Below are positions 27,028 to 36,200 of a DNA stretch of 64,000 nt, piece by piece. How positions within the stretch are numbered: the stretch's first letter is position 1; the number at the start of each line of letters is the position of its first letter. Source of the stretch: Tardibacter chloracetimidivorans (lineage in GTDB: Bacteria; Pseudomonadota; Alphaproteobacteria; Sphingomonadales; Sphingomonadaceae); contig NZ_CP018221.1 of NCBI RefSeq assembly GCF_001890385.1, positions 124,001 through 188,000 on the forward strand, in the 5' to 3' direction. A model generated the notes under the pieces. The model made no database searches. It worked only from the letters and a program-made list of their open reading frames with translations, and was not told where the DNA came from. A program made the position numbers and the translations under genes.

Positions 27028-28080
27028 ATGCGCCGCTTACCTGTAATTTCCGCGATCGCCTTTGCGCTGCTGGCTTCGTGCGGCAGCGACGGGCGAGCGC
27101 AGCGGGAGCCTCAGGCACCGCTGGTGCAGGCCCTCACAGTCGAAGAGCACCGATTTGTGGACCGGATCGATGCGGTCGGCACGGCCAATGCGCGTGAACA
27201 GGTGACGCTGACGTCGCCGATCACCGAAAGGATTCTTCGGCTCAATTTCTCTGACGGTGCAACGGTGCGGGCGGGCCAGGTCATTGCGGTGCTCGCCCAG
27301 GGGCAGGAGGCGGCCGCACTGGACGACGCGGCCGCCCGCCAGCGCGAGGCGGAGCAGCAGCTGTCCAGGCTCCGCGAGTTGAGAGAGCGCGGCTTTGCGA
27401 CCAACGCGAACCTCGACGCCCAGATCGCGGCGGCCGCATCCGCGCGCGCCCAGGCGGCGCAGGCGCGGGCGATGATCGCCGACCGCGTGATCCGCGCGCC
27501 ATTCTCCGGTCATGTGTCGCTGCGCAATATTTCGCCGGGCGCTGTCGTTTCAGCGGGAACCGAGATCGTCACAATCGCCGACCTGTCGGAAATCAAGCTC
27601 GATTTCGCGGTGCCCGAAACCATGCTCTCGACCGTTGCCGAAGGGCAAACGATAGCGGCGGAGGCGGCCGCCTATCCCGGCGTGCCGTTCCGCGGGACGA
27701 TCAGCACGATAAGCCCGATCGTCGATCCCCAGACGCGGTCGGTGATGATCCGGGCGCGATTGCCCAATCCGGACCTCAGGCTCCGGCCGGGCATGTTGAT
27801 GACGGTAAGCATCGAGGCATCCCCGCGCGACCGGTTGGGTGTTCCGGAACTGGCCGTGGTGAGCGAGGGCGAGACGCGCTACGTCTTTGTCATAGGTGCT
27901 GACGGGAAGGTCGCCCGAACCGCCGTGAAGACAGGCACCCGCCAGAACGGGTTGGTGGAAGTAACAGACGGCCTTCGGCGCGGTCAGCGGGTGGTGGGCG
28001 ACGGCGTGGTGAAGGTGGCCGACGGGATGTCGGTGCGCGTCCAGGGTGGCGGCGGCGCGGCGCAACCGGCTGCGAAATAG
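27028..28080 (+). CDS. RND efflux periplasmic adaptor (membrane fusion) lipoprotein
   Basis: A 350-residue HlyD/MFP-type adaptor linking the inner-membrane RND pump to an outer-membrane channel. It has a lipobox (LLASC, Cys18), a lipoyl-like half around residue 70 (LTSPITERILRLNFSDGATVRAGQ), an Ala-rich alpha-hairpin (about residues 95-150), the second lipoyl half (VIRAPFSGHVSLRNISPGAVV) and a beta-barrel/membrane-proximal part. It is three bases before the pump gene. No outer-membrane channel gene is present, so a distant TolC-like protein must complete the pump. Confidence 0.93.
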   Translation: MRRLPVISAIAFALLASCGSDGRAQREPQAPLVQALTVEEHRFVDRIDAVGTANAREQVTLTSPITERILRLNFSDGATVRAGQVIAVLAQGQEAAALDDAAARQREAEQQLSRLRELRERGFATNANLDAQIAAAASARAQAAQARAMIADRVIRAPFSGHVSLRNISPGAVVSAGTEIVTIADLSEIKLDFAVPETMLSTVAEGQTIAAEAAAYPGVPFRGTISTISPIVDPQTRSVMIRARLPNPDLRLRPGMLMTVSIEASPRDRLGVPELAVVSEGETRYVFVIGADGKVARTAVKTGTRQNGLVEVTDGLRRGQRVVGDGVVKVADGMSVRVQGGGGAAQPAAK

Positions 28081-28083
28081 GGA

Positions 28084-31000
28084 ATGTTTCTTTCCGACAT
28101 CTCCGTAAAGCGGCCGGTCCTTGCCGCGGTGATGTCGATGCTGATCGTGCTGGCGGGCGTGGTCGCCTTCCTCCAGCTGTCGATCCGCGAATATCCGGAC
28201 ACCGACCCGCCGATCGTGTCGGTCGAGACAGTTTATCGCGGCGCTGCGGCGAATGTCATCGAAAGCCGCATCACGCAGGTGATCGAAGATCGCATTTCCG
28301 GCATAGAGGGGGTTCAGACGATCACCTCGCGATCGGAAGACGGCGAATCCGATATTTCCATCGAGTTTCGCCCCGGGCGCTCGATCGACGAAGCGGCGAA
28401 CGATGTGCGCGACCGGATAGGAGGCGTGCTCGACGAGCTTCCCGACGACGCTGATCCGCCCGAGGTGCGCAAGGTCGATGCCGATGCCTCGCCGATCATC
28501 TGGTTCAACATCACTGCGCCCGGATGGACGAGCCTCCAGATCTCCGATTACGTCGACCGCTATCTGGTTGACCGCTTCTCTTCGCTGGACGGCGTGGCGC
28601 GCGTGCTCATCGGCGGGGAGGCGCGGCCGTCGATGCGCGTTTGGCTGAACGCGCCAAAACTTGCAGCCTACAGCCTGACCCCTAATGACGTGGAGAACGC
28701 GCTTCGCGGTCAGAATGTGGAACTTCCGGCCGGGCGTATCGAAGCGGTGAACCAGAACGTCACGCTGCGCGTCAACCGGCCTTACACCACCGCCCAGCAG
28801 TTCCGTGAACTGGTCGTCGGGCGAGGGGACGGCGGATATCTCGTTCGGTTGGGGGATGTAGCTCGGGTGGAGGAGGGGCCTGAAAACCCCTATTCGACTT
28901 TCAGGTCCAATGGCGTGCCCGGAGTGGGCATCGGCGTCATCCGGCAATCCGGGGCGAACGCGCTTGCAGTGGCGCAGGCCGCCAAGGACGTCGCGGCACA
29001 ACTGGGTTCCAGCCTGCCGCAGGGCATGGCGATAGATGTCTCCAACGACAGCTCGCTTTTCATAGAGCGCGCCATCTCCAATGTTTACGAAACGCTCGCC
29101 GAGGCGGCGTTCCTCGTGGTGGTCGTGATCTTCGTGTTTCTCGGTTCCGCCCGTGCGACGCTGATTCCGGCGATAACGGTGCCGATCTGCCTTCTCGCCA
29201 CATTCGCGGTGCTCTGGGTCTTCGGTTTTTCGATCAACCTGCTCACCCTGCTGGCGCTGGTTCTCGCGATAGGGCTTGTCGTCGACGATGCCATCGTGGT
29301 GCTCGAAAACGTCTATCACCGGATCGAGCAGGGCGAGCCGCCGCTGACCGCTGCCTTCAAGGGCACGCGCCAGGTGGGTTTTGCCGTGCTTGCCTCCACG
29401 GCGGTGGTTTGCGCCGTTTTCGTGCCGGTGATGTTCCTTGCGGGCACGACCGGCCTGCTGTTCCGCGAATTGGCGGCGGCAATGATCGGGGCGGTCGCCT
29501 TCTCCGGTTTCCTGGCGCTGACGCTGACGCCGATGCTGTGTTCGAAGATGATTCGCAAGGAAACGCGCAAGGGGCTTTCCGGCTGGCTTCAGACCCGCTT
29601 CGAGCGCCTGGAGAGCCGGTATGACGCTCTGATCGGAAAAGCGCTGCTGCGGCCTTTGCCGACATTCATCGGGGTGGGCGTAATGATCGCGGTGGCGGGC
29701 GGGTTGTTCCTGACGCTGCGGTCGGAGCTTGCCCCGGCAGAGGACACAGGGGCGTTCATGGTCAGTCTGAGCGCGCCGGAGGGCACGGGTTTCAACCAGA
29801 TGGACAGCTATGTCCGACAGGCCGAGAAGATCGTGTTGCCGATGGTGGAGGATGGTCCTGTGCGCCGCGCCATCGGTCGCACGCCGGGCAGTTTTTCCGC
29901 GTCGGAGGATTTCAACAACGGCCGTATCATCGTGTTCCTTCAGCCCTGGGAGGAGCGCGACCAGACCACACAGGAGGTTGTGAACGAGGTCAACAAGGGC
30001 CTCGCGACGATCCCCGGCGTGCGCGGCAATGCCACCCAACCCTCCTCGCTCGGGCGAGGGAGGGGACAGCCAATCAATTTCGTGATCGCCGGCGGCTCCT
30101 ATGCGGAACTGGCCAAGGCGCGCGACCGGATCATTGCCGCGGCCGCTCGGAATCCCGGCATTCTGGATCTGGACTCAGACTATAAGGCGACCAAGCCGCA
30201 GCTGCTTCTGGATGTGGACACCACCCGTGCCGGCGATCTTGGCGTGTCGGTCGATGCGATCAGCCAGGCGCTGCAAACGATGATGGGTTCGCGCCGCGTC
30301 ACCACCTATGTGGAAAGGGGCGAGGAATATCGGGTCGTCGTCCAGGCCGACGCCGAAGGACGCGCCAACGAGCGGGATCTGACGAACGTCTATGTCCGGT
30401 CGCGCTCGGATACGCTGGTGCCGCTGTCGAACCTTGTCAGCTTTCGGGACGCCGCCGATGCGCGCGAACTGGGCCGGTACAACAAGATGCGGGCGATTAC
30501 GCTCACCGGTTCGCTTGCTTCAGGATATACGCTGGGCGAGGCGCTGGACTTTCTGGAGAACGAGGCCGCCGGCAGTCCGGAGGTGACGGCGGTGGGCTAT
30601 CGCGGCGAAAGCCAGTCCTACAAGGAAACGGGCGGCTCGATCGCGCTGGTCCTGGCTCTAACCATCCTGCTCATCTACCTGCTGCTTGCCGCCCAGTTCG
30701 AAAGCTTCGTCCATCCCGGCGTTATTATCACCACCGTTCCGCTCGCCGTGGCGGGCGGGGTGATCGGCCTTGCGCTCATGGGGCAGACACTCAACCTCTA
30801 CAGCCAGATCGGGATCGTCATGCTCGTCGGTCTGGCCGCCAAGAACGGGATTCTCATCGTCGAGTTCGCCAATCAGCTCCGCGACGAGGGGCATGACATA
30901 TTGGAGGCGACGCGCATTGCCTCGGTGCGCAGGCTCCGGCCGATCCTGATGACCTCGATCGCAACCGTGGCGGGGGCGCTGCCGTTGATGCTCGCCACCG

Positions 31001-31191
31001 GTGCGGGTGCGGCCGCGCGCCGCTCCATCGGCGTGGTGGTGGTATCGGGTGTAAGCCTTGCTACCTTGATAACCCTTTTGCTCATCCCAATTCTCTACTT
31101 GCGGTTGGGCCGCAATACGGGTTCACCTCAAGCCGTAGCCCGCAAGCTCGATGCCGAATTGAGTCGGGTAAACGCGGGAGAAGGGAAATGA
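28084..31191 (+). CDS. RND efflux inner-membrane permease (AcrB/MexF-like HAE1 family)
   Basis: A 1035-residue proton-driven multidrug pump with twelve helices and two large periplasmic loops. The proton-relay residues are present: D401-D402 in LVVDDAIVVLENV of helix 4 and K920 in GLAAKNGILIVEF of helix 10. The N-terminus MFLSDISVKRPVLA is typical. Substrates cannot be predicted. It is coupled to the adaptor gene and followed four bases later by tspO. Confidence 0.95.
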   Translation: MFLSDISVKRPVLAAVMSMLIVLAGVVAFLQLSIREYPDTDPPIVSVETVYRGAAANVIESRITQVIEDRISGIEGVQTITSRSEDGESDISIEFRPGRSIDEAANDVRDRIGGVLDELPDDADPPEVRKVDADASPIIWFNITAPGWTSLQISDYVDRYLVDRFSSLDGVARVLIGGEARPSMRVWLNAPKLAAYSLTPNDVENALRGQNVELPAGRIEAVNQNVTLRVNRPYTTAQQFRELVVGRGDGGYLVRLGDVARVEEGPENPYSTFRSNGVPGVGIGVIRQSGANALAVAQAAKDVAAQLGSSLPQGMAIDVSNDSSLFIERAISNVYETLAEAAFLVVVVIFVFLGSARATLIPAITVPICLLATFAVLWVFGFSINLLTLLALVLAIGLVVDDAIVVLENVYHRIEQGEPPLTAAFKGTRQVGFAVLASTAVVCAVFVPVMFLAGTTGLLFRELAAAMIGAVAFSGFLALTLTPMLCSKMIRKETRKGLSGWLQTRFERLESRYDALIGKALLRPLPTFIGVGVMIAVAGGLFLTLRSELAPAEDTGAFMVSLSAPEGTGFNQMDSYVRQAEKIVLPMVEDGPVRRAIGRTPGSFSASEDFNNGRIIVFLQPWEERDQTTQEVVNEVNKGLATIPGVRGNATQPSSLGRGRGQPINFVIAGGSYAELAKARDRIIAAAARNPGILDLDSDYKATKPQLLLDVDTTRAGDLGVSVDAISQALQTMMGSRRVTTYVERGEEYRVVVQADAEGRANERDLTNVYVRSRSDTLVPLSNLVSFRDAADARELGRYNKMRAITLTGSLASGYTLGEALDFLENEAAGSPEVTAVGYRGESQSYKETGGSIALVLALTILLIYLLLAAQFESFVHPGVIITTVPLAVAGGVIGLALMGQTLNLYSQIGIVMLVGLAAKNGILIVEFANQLRDEGHDILEATRIASVRRLRPILMTSIATVAGALPLMLATGAGAAARRSIGVVVVSGVSLATLITLLLIPILYLRLGRNTGSPQAVARKLDAELSRVNAGEGK

Positions 31192-31195
31192 GAGC

Positions 31196-31741
31196 ATGAC
31201 GGGTCTGGCCTCACCATCTCAGATTCGCATGTCGTTTCTGCGCTGGGCGATCGTCGCCGTACCGCTGATCGTGCTGCTGGGCTCGCTATCCGGAGGCATC
31301 GGCGGATCGGCGGGAGAAAGCTCGTGGTACGCGGCGTTGCAAAAGCCCGCGCTGGTTCCGCCCGGCTGGGTGTTCGCCGTGGCGTGGACCATATTATACG
31401 CGCTGATGGGCCTTGCACTGGCGATGATCCTCAACGCGCGCGGCGCGTATGGGCGTCCTGCGGCGCTCACGCTCTTCGGCATACAACTGGCCCTCAATCT
31501 CGCCTGGTCGCCGCTCTTTTTCGGCGCGCACCGCATTCAGGCCGCCTTCTGGCTGATCCTGGCCATTTTCTTTTTCGCACTGCTCACCACATTGGCATTC
31601 GGACGTATCCGCAAATGGGCGGCCTGGGCGATGGTACCTTATCTGGCGTGGTTATGTTTCGCGGCGGTGTTGAATTGGCAGATCATGCAACTCAACCCCG
31701 GCGGAACGGCGCCCGGAGTGGTGGAATATCAACTGAGCTGA
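31196..31741 (+). CDS. tspO: TspO/MBR family membrane protein
   Basis: Five-helix membrane protein (181 residues) of the translocator/peripheral benzodiazepine receptor family, which binds porphyrins and cholesterol-like ligands and tunes tetrapyrrole levels. Typical phrases are the SSWYAALQKPALVPPGWVFA block near residues 40-60, ALNLAWSPLFFGAH near 100 and PYLAWLCFAAVLNWQIMQLNP at the end. It starts four bases after the RND pump, so it may be read through from the efflux operon. Confidence 0.93.
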   Translation: MTGLASPSQIRMSFLRWAIVAVPLIVLLGSLSGGIGGSAGESSWYAALQKPALVPPGWVFAVAWTILYALMGLALAMILNARGAYGRPAALTLFGIQLALNLAWSPLFFGAHRIQAAFWLILAIFFFALLTTLAFGRIRKWAAWAMVPYLAWLCFAAVLNWQIMQLNPGGTAPGVVEYQLS

Positions 31742-31772
31742 CCATTCGGCGCGCTGTTGGAGGAGCATGATC

Positions 31773-32063
31773 ATGCAATCGCAAAATCGTTTTTTCGAAG
31801 ATTTCTCCAAGGTTGTGAACGGAGCCGTCGGCACATTGGCCGGGGTGGGGCGCGAAGCCGAAGGCGCGCTTCGCGAACGCTTCCGCGAGTTCATGGGCGG
31901 GTTCGACTTTGTCAGCCGTGACGAGTTCGATGCTGTCAAGGCGATGGCGGCTGCGGCGCGAGACGAGGTGGACGAATTGAAGGCCCGGCTGGAAGCCCTT
32001 GAAAAGAAATCGGCCAAGGCAGGAAAGGCTGCGGCCGACAAGAGCGCTGGTTTGGATATCTGA
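31773..32063 (+). CDS. ubiK: accessory factor UbiK family protein
   Basis: A 96-residue BMFP/UbiK-type protein: an N-terminal amphipathic helix (FFEDFSKVVNGAVGTLAGV) and a C-terminal coiled coil (SRDEFDAVKAMAAAARDEVDELKARLEALEKK). UbiK assists ubiquinone synthesis by binding lipids and UbiJ; these proteins also fuse membranes in vitro. I chose the ATG at 31773 because GGAGGAG is correctly spaced for it and too close to the ATG at 31767. Confidence 0.88.
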   Translation: MQSQNRFFEDFSKVVNGAVGTLAGVGREAEGALRERFREFMGGFDFVSRDEFDAVKAMAAAARDEVDELKARLEALEKKSAKAGKAAADKSAGLDI

Positions 32064-32175
32064 GCGGGAACTTTAAAACGATCCACAGCTTTTTCGCGGT
32101 ACAGCGCGGCTTTTGCTTGCATCGCGCAGCGCAAGACAGCAGGCTTTCTGCGCTGAATTGCGCCAGGAGAATGGC

Positions 32176-32694
32176 TTGATCGCACTCGATCAGGAAGACA
32201 CTTCGCCCCTTTCGGCGCCGATCGATATGCTCGAGCATTATTTCGGTGCGCATGGATGGGCGTTTGAACGTACGGGCGATGACGAGATCGTCGCCAACGT
32301 CCAGGGTTCCTGGGCGAGCTATGAATTGCGCGCCGTCTGGCGGGTCGAGGATCGCGTTCTCCAGTTTCTGGCGCTTCCCGATATCCGCGTGCCGAGCGAC
32401 AAGCGCATAGCGATCTATGAGACCATCGGGCTCATCAACGAACAGCTCTGGCTCGGCCATTTCGAGATGTGGTCGTCGGACGGGCTGGTCCTTTTCCGCC
32501 ACGCGGCGATGCTGGAATGCGAGGATGACGAGGGCGAGGGGCAACTCACGCTCGATCATGCGCAGGCTGTCGTCGAGGCGGCGATAGACTGCTGCGAGCG
32601 CTATTATCCCGTGTTCCAGTTCGTGCTCTGGGGCGGCAAGTCGCCCTCGGACGCATTGGCGGCCTCGCTCGTCGAAACCGTCGGCGAAGCCTGA
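32176..32694 (+). CDS. YbjN domain-containing protein
   Basis: A 172-residue YbjN-family protein of unclear biochemical function (a putative sensor-type or chaperone-like fold linked to stress and motility in enterobacteria). Family phrases are SAPIDMLEHYFGAHGWAFER, LQFLALPDIRVPSDKR and a C-terminal AAIDCCERYYPVFQFVLWGGKSP. The TTG at 32176 is the best start (CAGGAG seven bases upstream); a TTG at 32113 lacks a ribosome site. It is five bases before proC, the common alphaproteobacterial pairing. Confidence 0.87.
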   Translation: MIALDQEDTSPLSAPIDMLEHYFGAHGWAFERTGDDEIVANVQGSWASYELRAVWRVEDRVLQFLALPDIRVPSDKRIAIYETIGLINEQLWLGHFEMWSSDGLVLFRHAAMLECEDDEGEGQLTLDHAQAVVEAAIDCCERYYPVFQFVLWGGKSPSDALAASLVETVGEA

Positions 32695-32699
32695 ATCCC

Positions 32700-33521
32700 A
32701 TGTCGGCGCTGGCGCGTGTAGGGTCGATCTGGCTTGTCGGATGCGGAAACATGGGCGGCGCGATGCTGCGCGGCTGGCTGGCCCAGGGGCTTGCTCCGGA
32801 CAAACTTACCGTCATCGATCCGGCATTGCCAGAACTGCCGGCAGGCGTCCGGTCGCTCAATGCGCTACCAGACGGCGAGGCTGGCCCGGAGGTTCTGGTG
32901 CTCGCGGTCAAGCCGCAGCTCCTGGGTGACGTTGTCGCGCAATTCCGCCGCAAGTCGGGCTCAGCGCCCGGCCTGCTCCTTTCGGTGCTGGCCGGAGTGG
33001 AATCCGGGATCCTGAAACAGGCTTTCAATGCCGGCGCGACGGTGCGCGCCATGCCGAACCTGCCCGCGCAGATCGGCAAGGGGGTCACGGTCCTGTGCAG
33101 CGAGGATGCCGATATGGATCGGCGTCAGATCGCCGAAGAACTGATGCGGGTGCTGGGCACCGTCGAATGGATTGCCGATGAGGCGCTTTTCCATGCGGTG
33201 ACCGCCCTGTCGGGGAGCGGCCCCGGCTATGTCTTTCGCTTCATCGAGGCAATGGCCGATGCAGGACGCGCGCTGGGGCTTCCCGAAGAACTCGCGTCGC
33301 GGCTCGCGGTCGAGACCGTTTCCGGCTCCGCCCTGCTTGCATCGGCTTCCGATGAAAGCCCCGCCGAACTTGCCGATCGCGTCGCCAGCCCCGGCGGCAC
33401 GACAAGGGAAGGGCTGAACCGGCTGGACGCAGCCGACGGAATCCGCCCGCTCATTCGCCAGACGCTTGAAGCCGCCGCCCGGCGCAGCGCCGAACTCGCG
33501 GCGGCCGCCCGCCAGAGCTAG
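32700..33521 (+). CDS. proC: pyrroline-5-carboxylate reductase
   Basis: Final step of proline synthesis, reducing pyrroline-5-carboxylate with NAD(P)H. At 273 residues it is full length, with the dinucleotide motif IWLVGCGNMGGAMLRGWL, the substrate region TVRAMPNLPAQIGKG near 118, and the dimer domain with ALSGSGPGYVFRFIEAM and ASPGGTTREGLNRLD. It forms an operon with ybjN and ends three bases before the convergent mgtC-family gene. Confidence 0.96.
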   Translation: MSALARVGSIWLVGCGNMGGAMLRGWLAQGLAPDKLTVIDPALPELPAGVRSLNALPDGEAGPEVLVLAVKPQLLGDVVAQFRRKSGSAPGLLLSVLAGVESGILKQAFNAGATVRAMPNLPAQIGKGVTVLCSEDADMDRRQIAEELMRVLGTVEWIADEALFHAVTALSGSGPGYVFRFIEAMADAGRALGLPEELASRLAVETVSGSALLASASDESPAELADRVASPGGTTREGLNRLDAADGIRPLIRQTLEAAARRSAELAAAARQS

Positions 33522-33524
33522 CAC

Positions 33525-34007
33525 TCAGGAGCCGGAGTCTTCAGATTCGCGGCTCTCCGGCGGTTCCACTCGGCCAGCCCGCTTCAGGGGCGACATGATC
33601 CACAATGTCACGACCGTCGCCACCGACAGCATGACCGCCACGTCAAGGCTTCCCAGCCCGACAGCCATGCCGATCGCACCCGTCACCCAGATGCTGGCCG
33701 CAGTCGCAGTGCCCTTGACCGAATCCTTCAGCCGCAGGATTGCGCCACCGCCGATAAAGCCCATGCCGGTGATGAGCCCTTCGACGATGCGCGCCATCGC
33801 TTCCGGGCTTGACGCGATGAGCGGTTCGGCTGCCTGGATGAAGCCGCATGTCGCAACGGCGACGAGGGGAAAGGTGCGCAGGCCTGCGCTGCGTTCCTCG
33901 TGCTCGCGATTCCAGCCGATCGGAAAGGCGAGCGCATAGGCGATCGCCAGCGCCACAAGTTGCGGCAGTATGTTGAACTCGTCGCGGCCCAGAAGTTGCT
34001 CGATCAT
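33525..34007 (-). CDS. MgtC/SapB family membrane protein
   Basis: A 160-residue inner-membrane protein with four predicted helices and the family core ALAFPIGWNREHEERSAGLRTFPLVAVATCGF followed by GLITGMGFIGGGAILRLKDSVKGTATAASIWVTGAIG. MgtC proteins aid growth at low magnesium and modulate ATP synthase in pathogens; the short SapB-like form here is widespread and its role is unknown. The gene stands alone, divergent from the thiolase gene (182-base gap with no clear operator). Confidence 0.92.
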   Translation of the reverse strand: MIEQLLGRDEFNILPQLVALAIAYALAFPIGWNREHEERSAGLRTFPLVAVATCGFIQAAEPLIASSPEAMARIVEGLITGMGFIGGGAILRLKDSVKGTATAASIWVTGAIGMAVGLGSLDVAVMLSVATVVTLWIMSPLKRAGRVEPPESRESEDSGS

Positions 34008-34189
34008 GGCCTTTCCCGCAGCTTGTGCAAACCATAATGCGACCCTCGGAACTTCGTTCCCGAGCCGTCATGGAAGCCGCCGGTCTGGTGCTCGATGATT
34101 GACAATGCGGGCAACGCACGCCAACTGCCGACGGTAAATGAACGCCCACGCCCGGTCGGTTCATGGGCCGAGGCGATGCTGGAGAAGCT

Positions 34190-35374
34190 ATGTCCGAAGA
34201 TCCCGTTGTCATTTCGTCCTATGCACGCACGCCGATGGGCGGCTTTCAGGGAGTGCTGGCGGGCGCGACGGCGACCCAGCTTGGCGCGACGGCTGTAGCC
34301 GGCGCGGTGGAGCGCGCGGGCGTTGCTCCTGAAAAGGTGGACCGCATCTACATGGGATGCGTGCTGCCCGGCGGGCTGGGGCAGGCGCCCGCCCGGCAAG
34401 CGGCGCTCAAGGCCGGTCTGCCCCGGTCGGTAGAGGCGACGACGGTCAACAAGATGTGTGGCTCGGGCATGCAGGCCGCGGTCATGGCGGCGGACACGCT
34501 TGCCGCCGGATCCGCCGATGTCGTGATTGCGGGCGGCATGGAGAGCATGACGAACGCGCCATATCTGCTTGCCAAGCATCGCTCCGGCGCGCGCATCGGC
34601 CATGACGTCGTGAAGGACTCAATGTATCTGGACGGGCTTGAGGACGCCTATTCGCCCGGCAAGCTGATGGGCGCGTTCGCGGAAGAAACGGCTGGCCAAT
34701 ACCAGTTCACCCGCGAGGCGCAGGATGCCTATGCGATACGCTCGCTTTCACGGGCGAACGAAGCGATCGCCAGCGGCGCTTTCGCGCAGGAGATCGTCCC
34801 GGTCACGGTTTCCGGCCGGGGCGGCGACATCATTGTGGATACGGACGAGCAGCCCGGCAAGGCGCGCCCGGACAAGATCCCCGGCCTGAAGCCCGCCTTT
34901 GCAAAGGATGGGACGATCACCGCCGCCAATGCTTCGTCCATTTCCGATGGCGCGGCGGCGCTTGTGATGACCCGCGCGAGCGTTGCCGAAAAGCTCGGCC
35001 TGCCTATGAAGGCGCGCCTCGTGGCCCACGCGGCCCATGCTCATGAGCCGGGCTTGTTCAGCACCGCCCCGGTTCCGGCGATCCGAAAGGTACTGGAAAA
35101 GGCGGGCTGGACGGTGGACGACGTCGACTTGTTCGAAGTGAACGAGGCCTTTGCCGTGGTTGCGATGGTCGCGGCGCAGGAACTCGGCATTCCGGATGAA
35201 AAACTCAACGTGAACGGCGGTGCGACGGCGCTTGGGCACCCGGTCGGCGCGTCGGGAGCGCGTATCATGGCGACGCTGATCGCCGCGCTGGAACGGCGAG
35301 GGTTGAAGCGCGGGGTGGCTGCCTTGTGCATTGGCGGCGGCGAGGCTACGGCTGTCGCTCTCGAATTGATCTGA
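34190..35374 (+). CDS. acetyl-CoA C-acetyltransferase (thiolase II)
   Basis: A 394-residue thiolase that reversibly condenses acyl-CoAs. The catalytic triad is complete: C90 in NKMCGSGMQ, H350 in ALGHPVGASGAR and C380 in ALCIGGGEA. GGAGAAG precedes the ATG at 34190. The length and motifs fit a biosynthetic type such as AtoB/PhaA, but with the enoyl-CoA isomerase gene directly following it may serve fatty- or aromatic-acid degradation. No PHA synthase gene is in the window. Confidence 0.95.
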   Translation: MSEDPVVISSYARTPMGGFQGVLAGATATQLGATAVAGAVERAGVAPEKVDRIYMGCVLPGGLGQAPARQAALKAGLPRSVEATTVNKMCGSGMQAAVMAADTLAAGSADVVIAGGMESMTNAPYLLAKHRSGARIGHDVVKDSMYLDGLEDAYSPGKLMGAFAEETAGQYQFTREAQDAYAIRSLSRANEAIASGAFAQEIVPVTVSGRGGDIIVDTDEQPGKARPDKIPGLKPAFAKDGTITAANASSISDGAAALVMTRASVAEKLGLPMKARLVAHAAHAHEPGLFSTAPVPAIRKVLEKAGWTVDDVDLFEVNEAFAVVAMVAAQELGIPDEKLNVNGGATALGHPVGASGARIMATLIAALERRGLKRGVAALCIGGGEATAVALELI

Positions 35375-35381
35375 TATCTGG

Positions 35382-36200
35382 ATGGGCAGTGCTGTGATGG
35401 ACAAGGGCCAGGCGATGAGCGGTGATGCACCCGTTTTGTTCCAGCACGAAAATGGTGTGGCGCGTCTGACGCTGAACCGGCCGGACGCCGGAAACACCAT
35501 CGACCTGCCGCTCGCGCGCGCGTTGATGGATGCGGCCATTGCCTGCGACGAGGATGATGCGATTCGCGTCGTGGTGCTGACCGGGGCGGGCAAGATGTTC
35601 TGCGCGGGCGGCGACATCGATGGCTTTGCGGTCGCCGGGGAAGATACCGGGACACTGTTCAAGCATCTGACCGCCCCTGTGCATTCCGCCGTTTCCAAGC
35701 TGATGCGCATGGAAAAGCCGCTGGTGACCGTCATCAACGGACCGGCCGCAGGCGCGGGGCTCAGTCTCGCGCTTATGGGCGACGTCGTAATCGCCGCCAG
35801 ATCGGCAAAATTCGCTTTCGCCTATGGTGCGATCGGCCTCACTCCGGATGGAGGCGCGTCGTGGTTTCTGCCGCGCCTCATCGGGATGCGCCGCGCTCAG
35901 GAACTGGCGTTGCTCAACCGCAGGCTTTCGGGTGAGGAGGCGGCGGAGCTTGGACTTATCACCCGTGTGGTCGATGATGAGGCGCTTGCCGAGGAAGCGG
36001 ACAAGGTGGTTGCGCAGCTATCGGCGTCCGCAACCCGCGCCATGGGCCGGACACGAAACCTGCTGCTGTCGAGCTTTACCAATTCGCTTGAAGAGCAGAT
36101 GGAGCTTGAGGCGCGTGCGATTTCACTGTCGAGTCGCGACGAAGGCCGCGAGGGCGTTGCCGCCTTTCTCGAGAAGAGAAAGCCGGATTTCACCCGCTAG
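35382..36200 (+). CDS. enoyl-CoA hydratase/isomerase, PaaG-like
   Basis: Crotonase-fold protein of up to 272 residues. The oxyanion-hole segments are present (KMFCAGGDIDGFA near 75, and NGPAAGAGLSLALMGDVVIAA near 115). The second catalytic position of hydratases (Glu) is replaced by Asp in GLTPDGGASWFLPRLIG, as in PaaG-type isomerases, and the C-terminus FLEKRKPDF is typical. Starts at 35382, 35397 and 35415 are in frame. It is seven bases after the thiolase gene, forming an acyl-CoA operon, and overlaps the convergent PAS gene by four bases. Confidence 0.88.
   Translation: MGSAVMDKGQAMSGDAPVLFQHENGVARLTLNRPDAGNTIDLPLARALMDAAIACDEDDAIRVVVLTGAGKMFCAGGDIDGFAVAGEDTGTLFKHLTAPVHSAVSKLMRMEKPLVTVINGPAAGAGLSLALMGDVVIAARSAKFAFAYGAIGLTPDGGASWFLPRLIGMRRAQELALLNRRLSGEEAAELGLITRVVDDEALAEEADKVVAQLSASATRAMGRTRNLLLSSFTNSLEEQMELEARAISLSSRDEGREGVAAFLEKRKPDFTR

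Noticed and set aside
27550..30039. Long minus-strand frame opposite the RND pump genes
   Set aside because: His/Arg-rich shadow of the adaptor and permease, which are full length with intact motifs.
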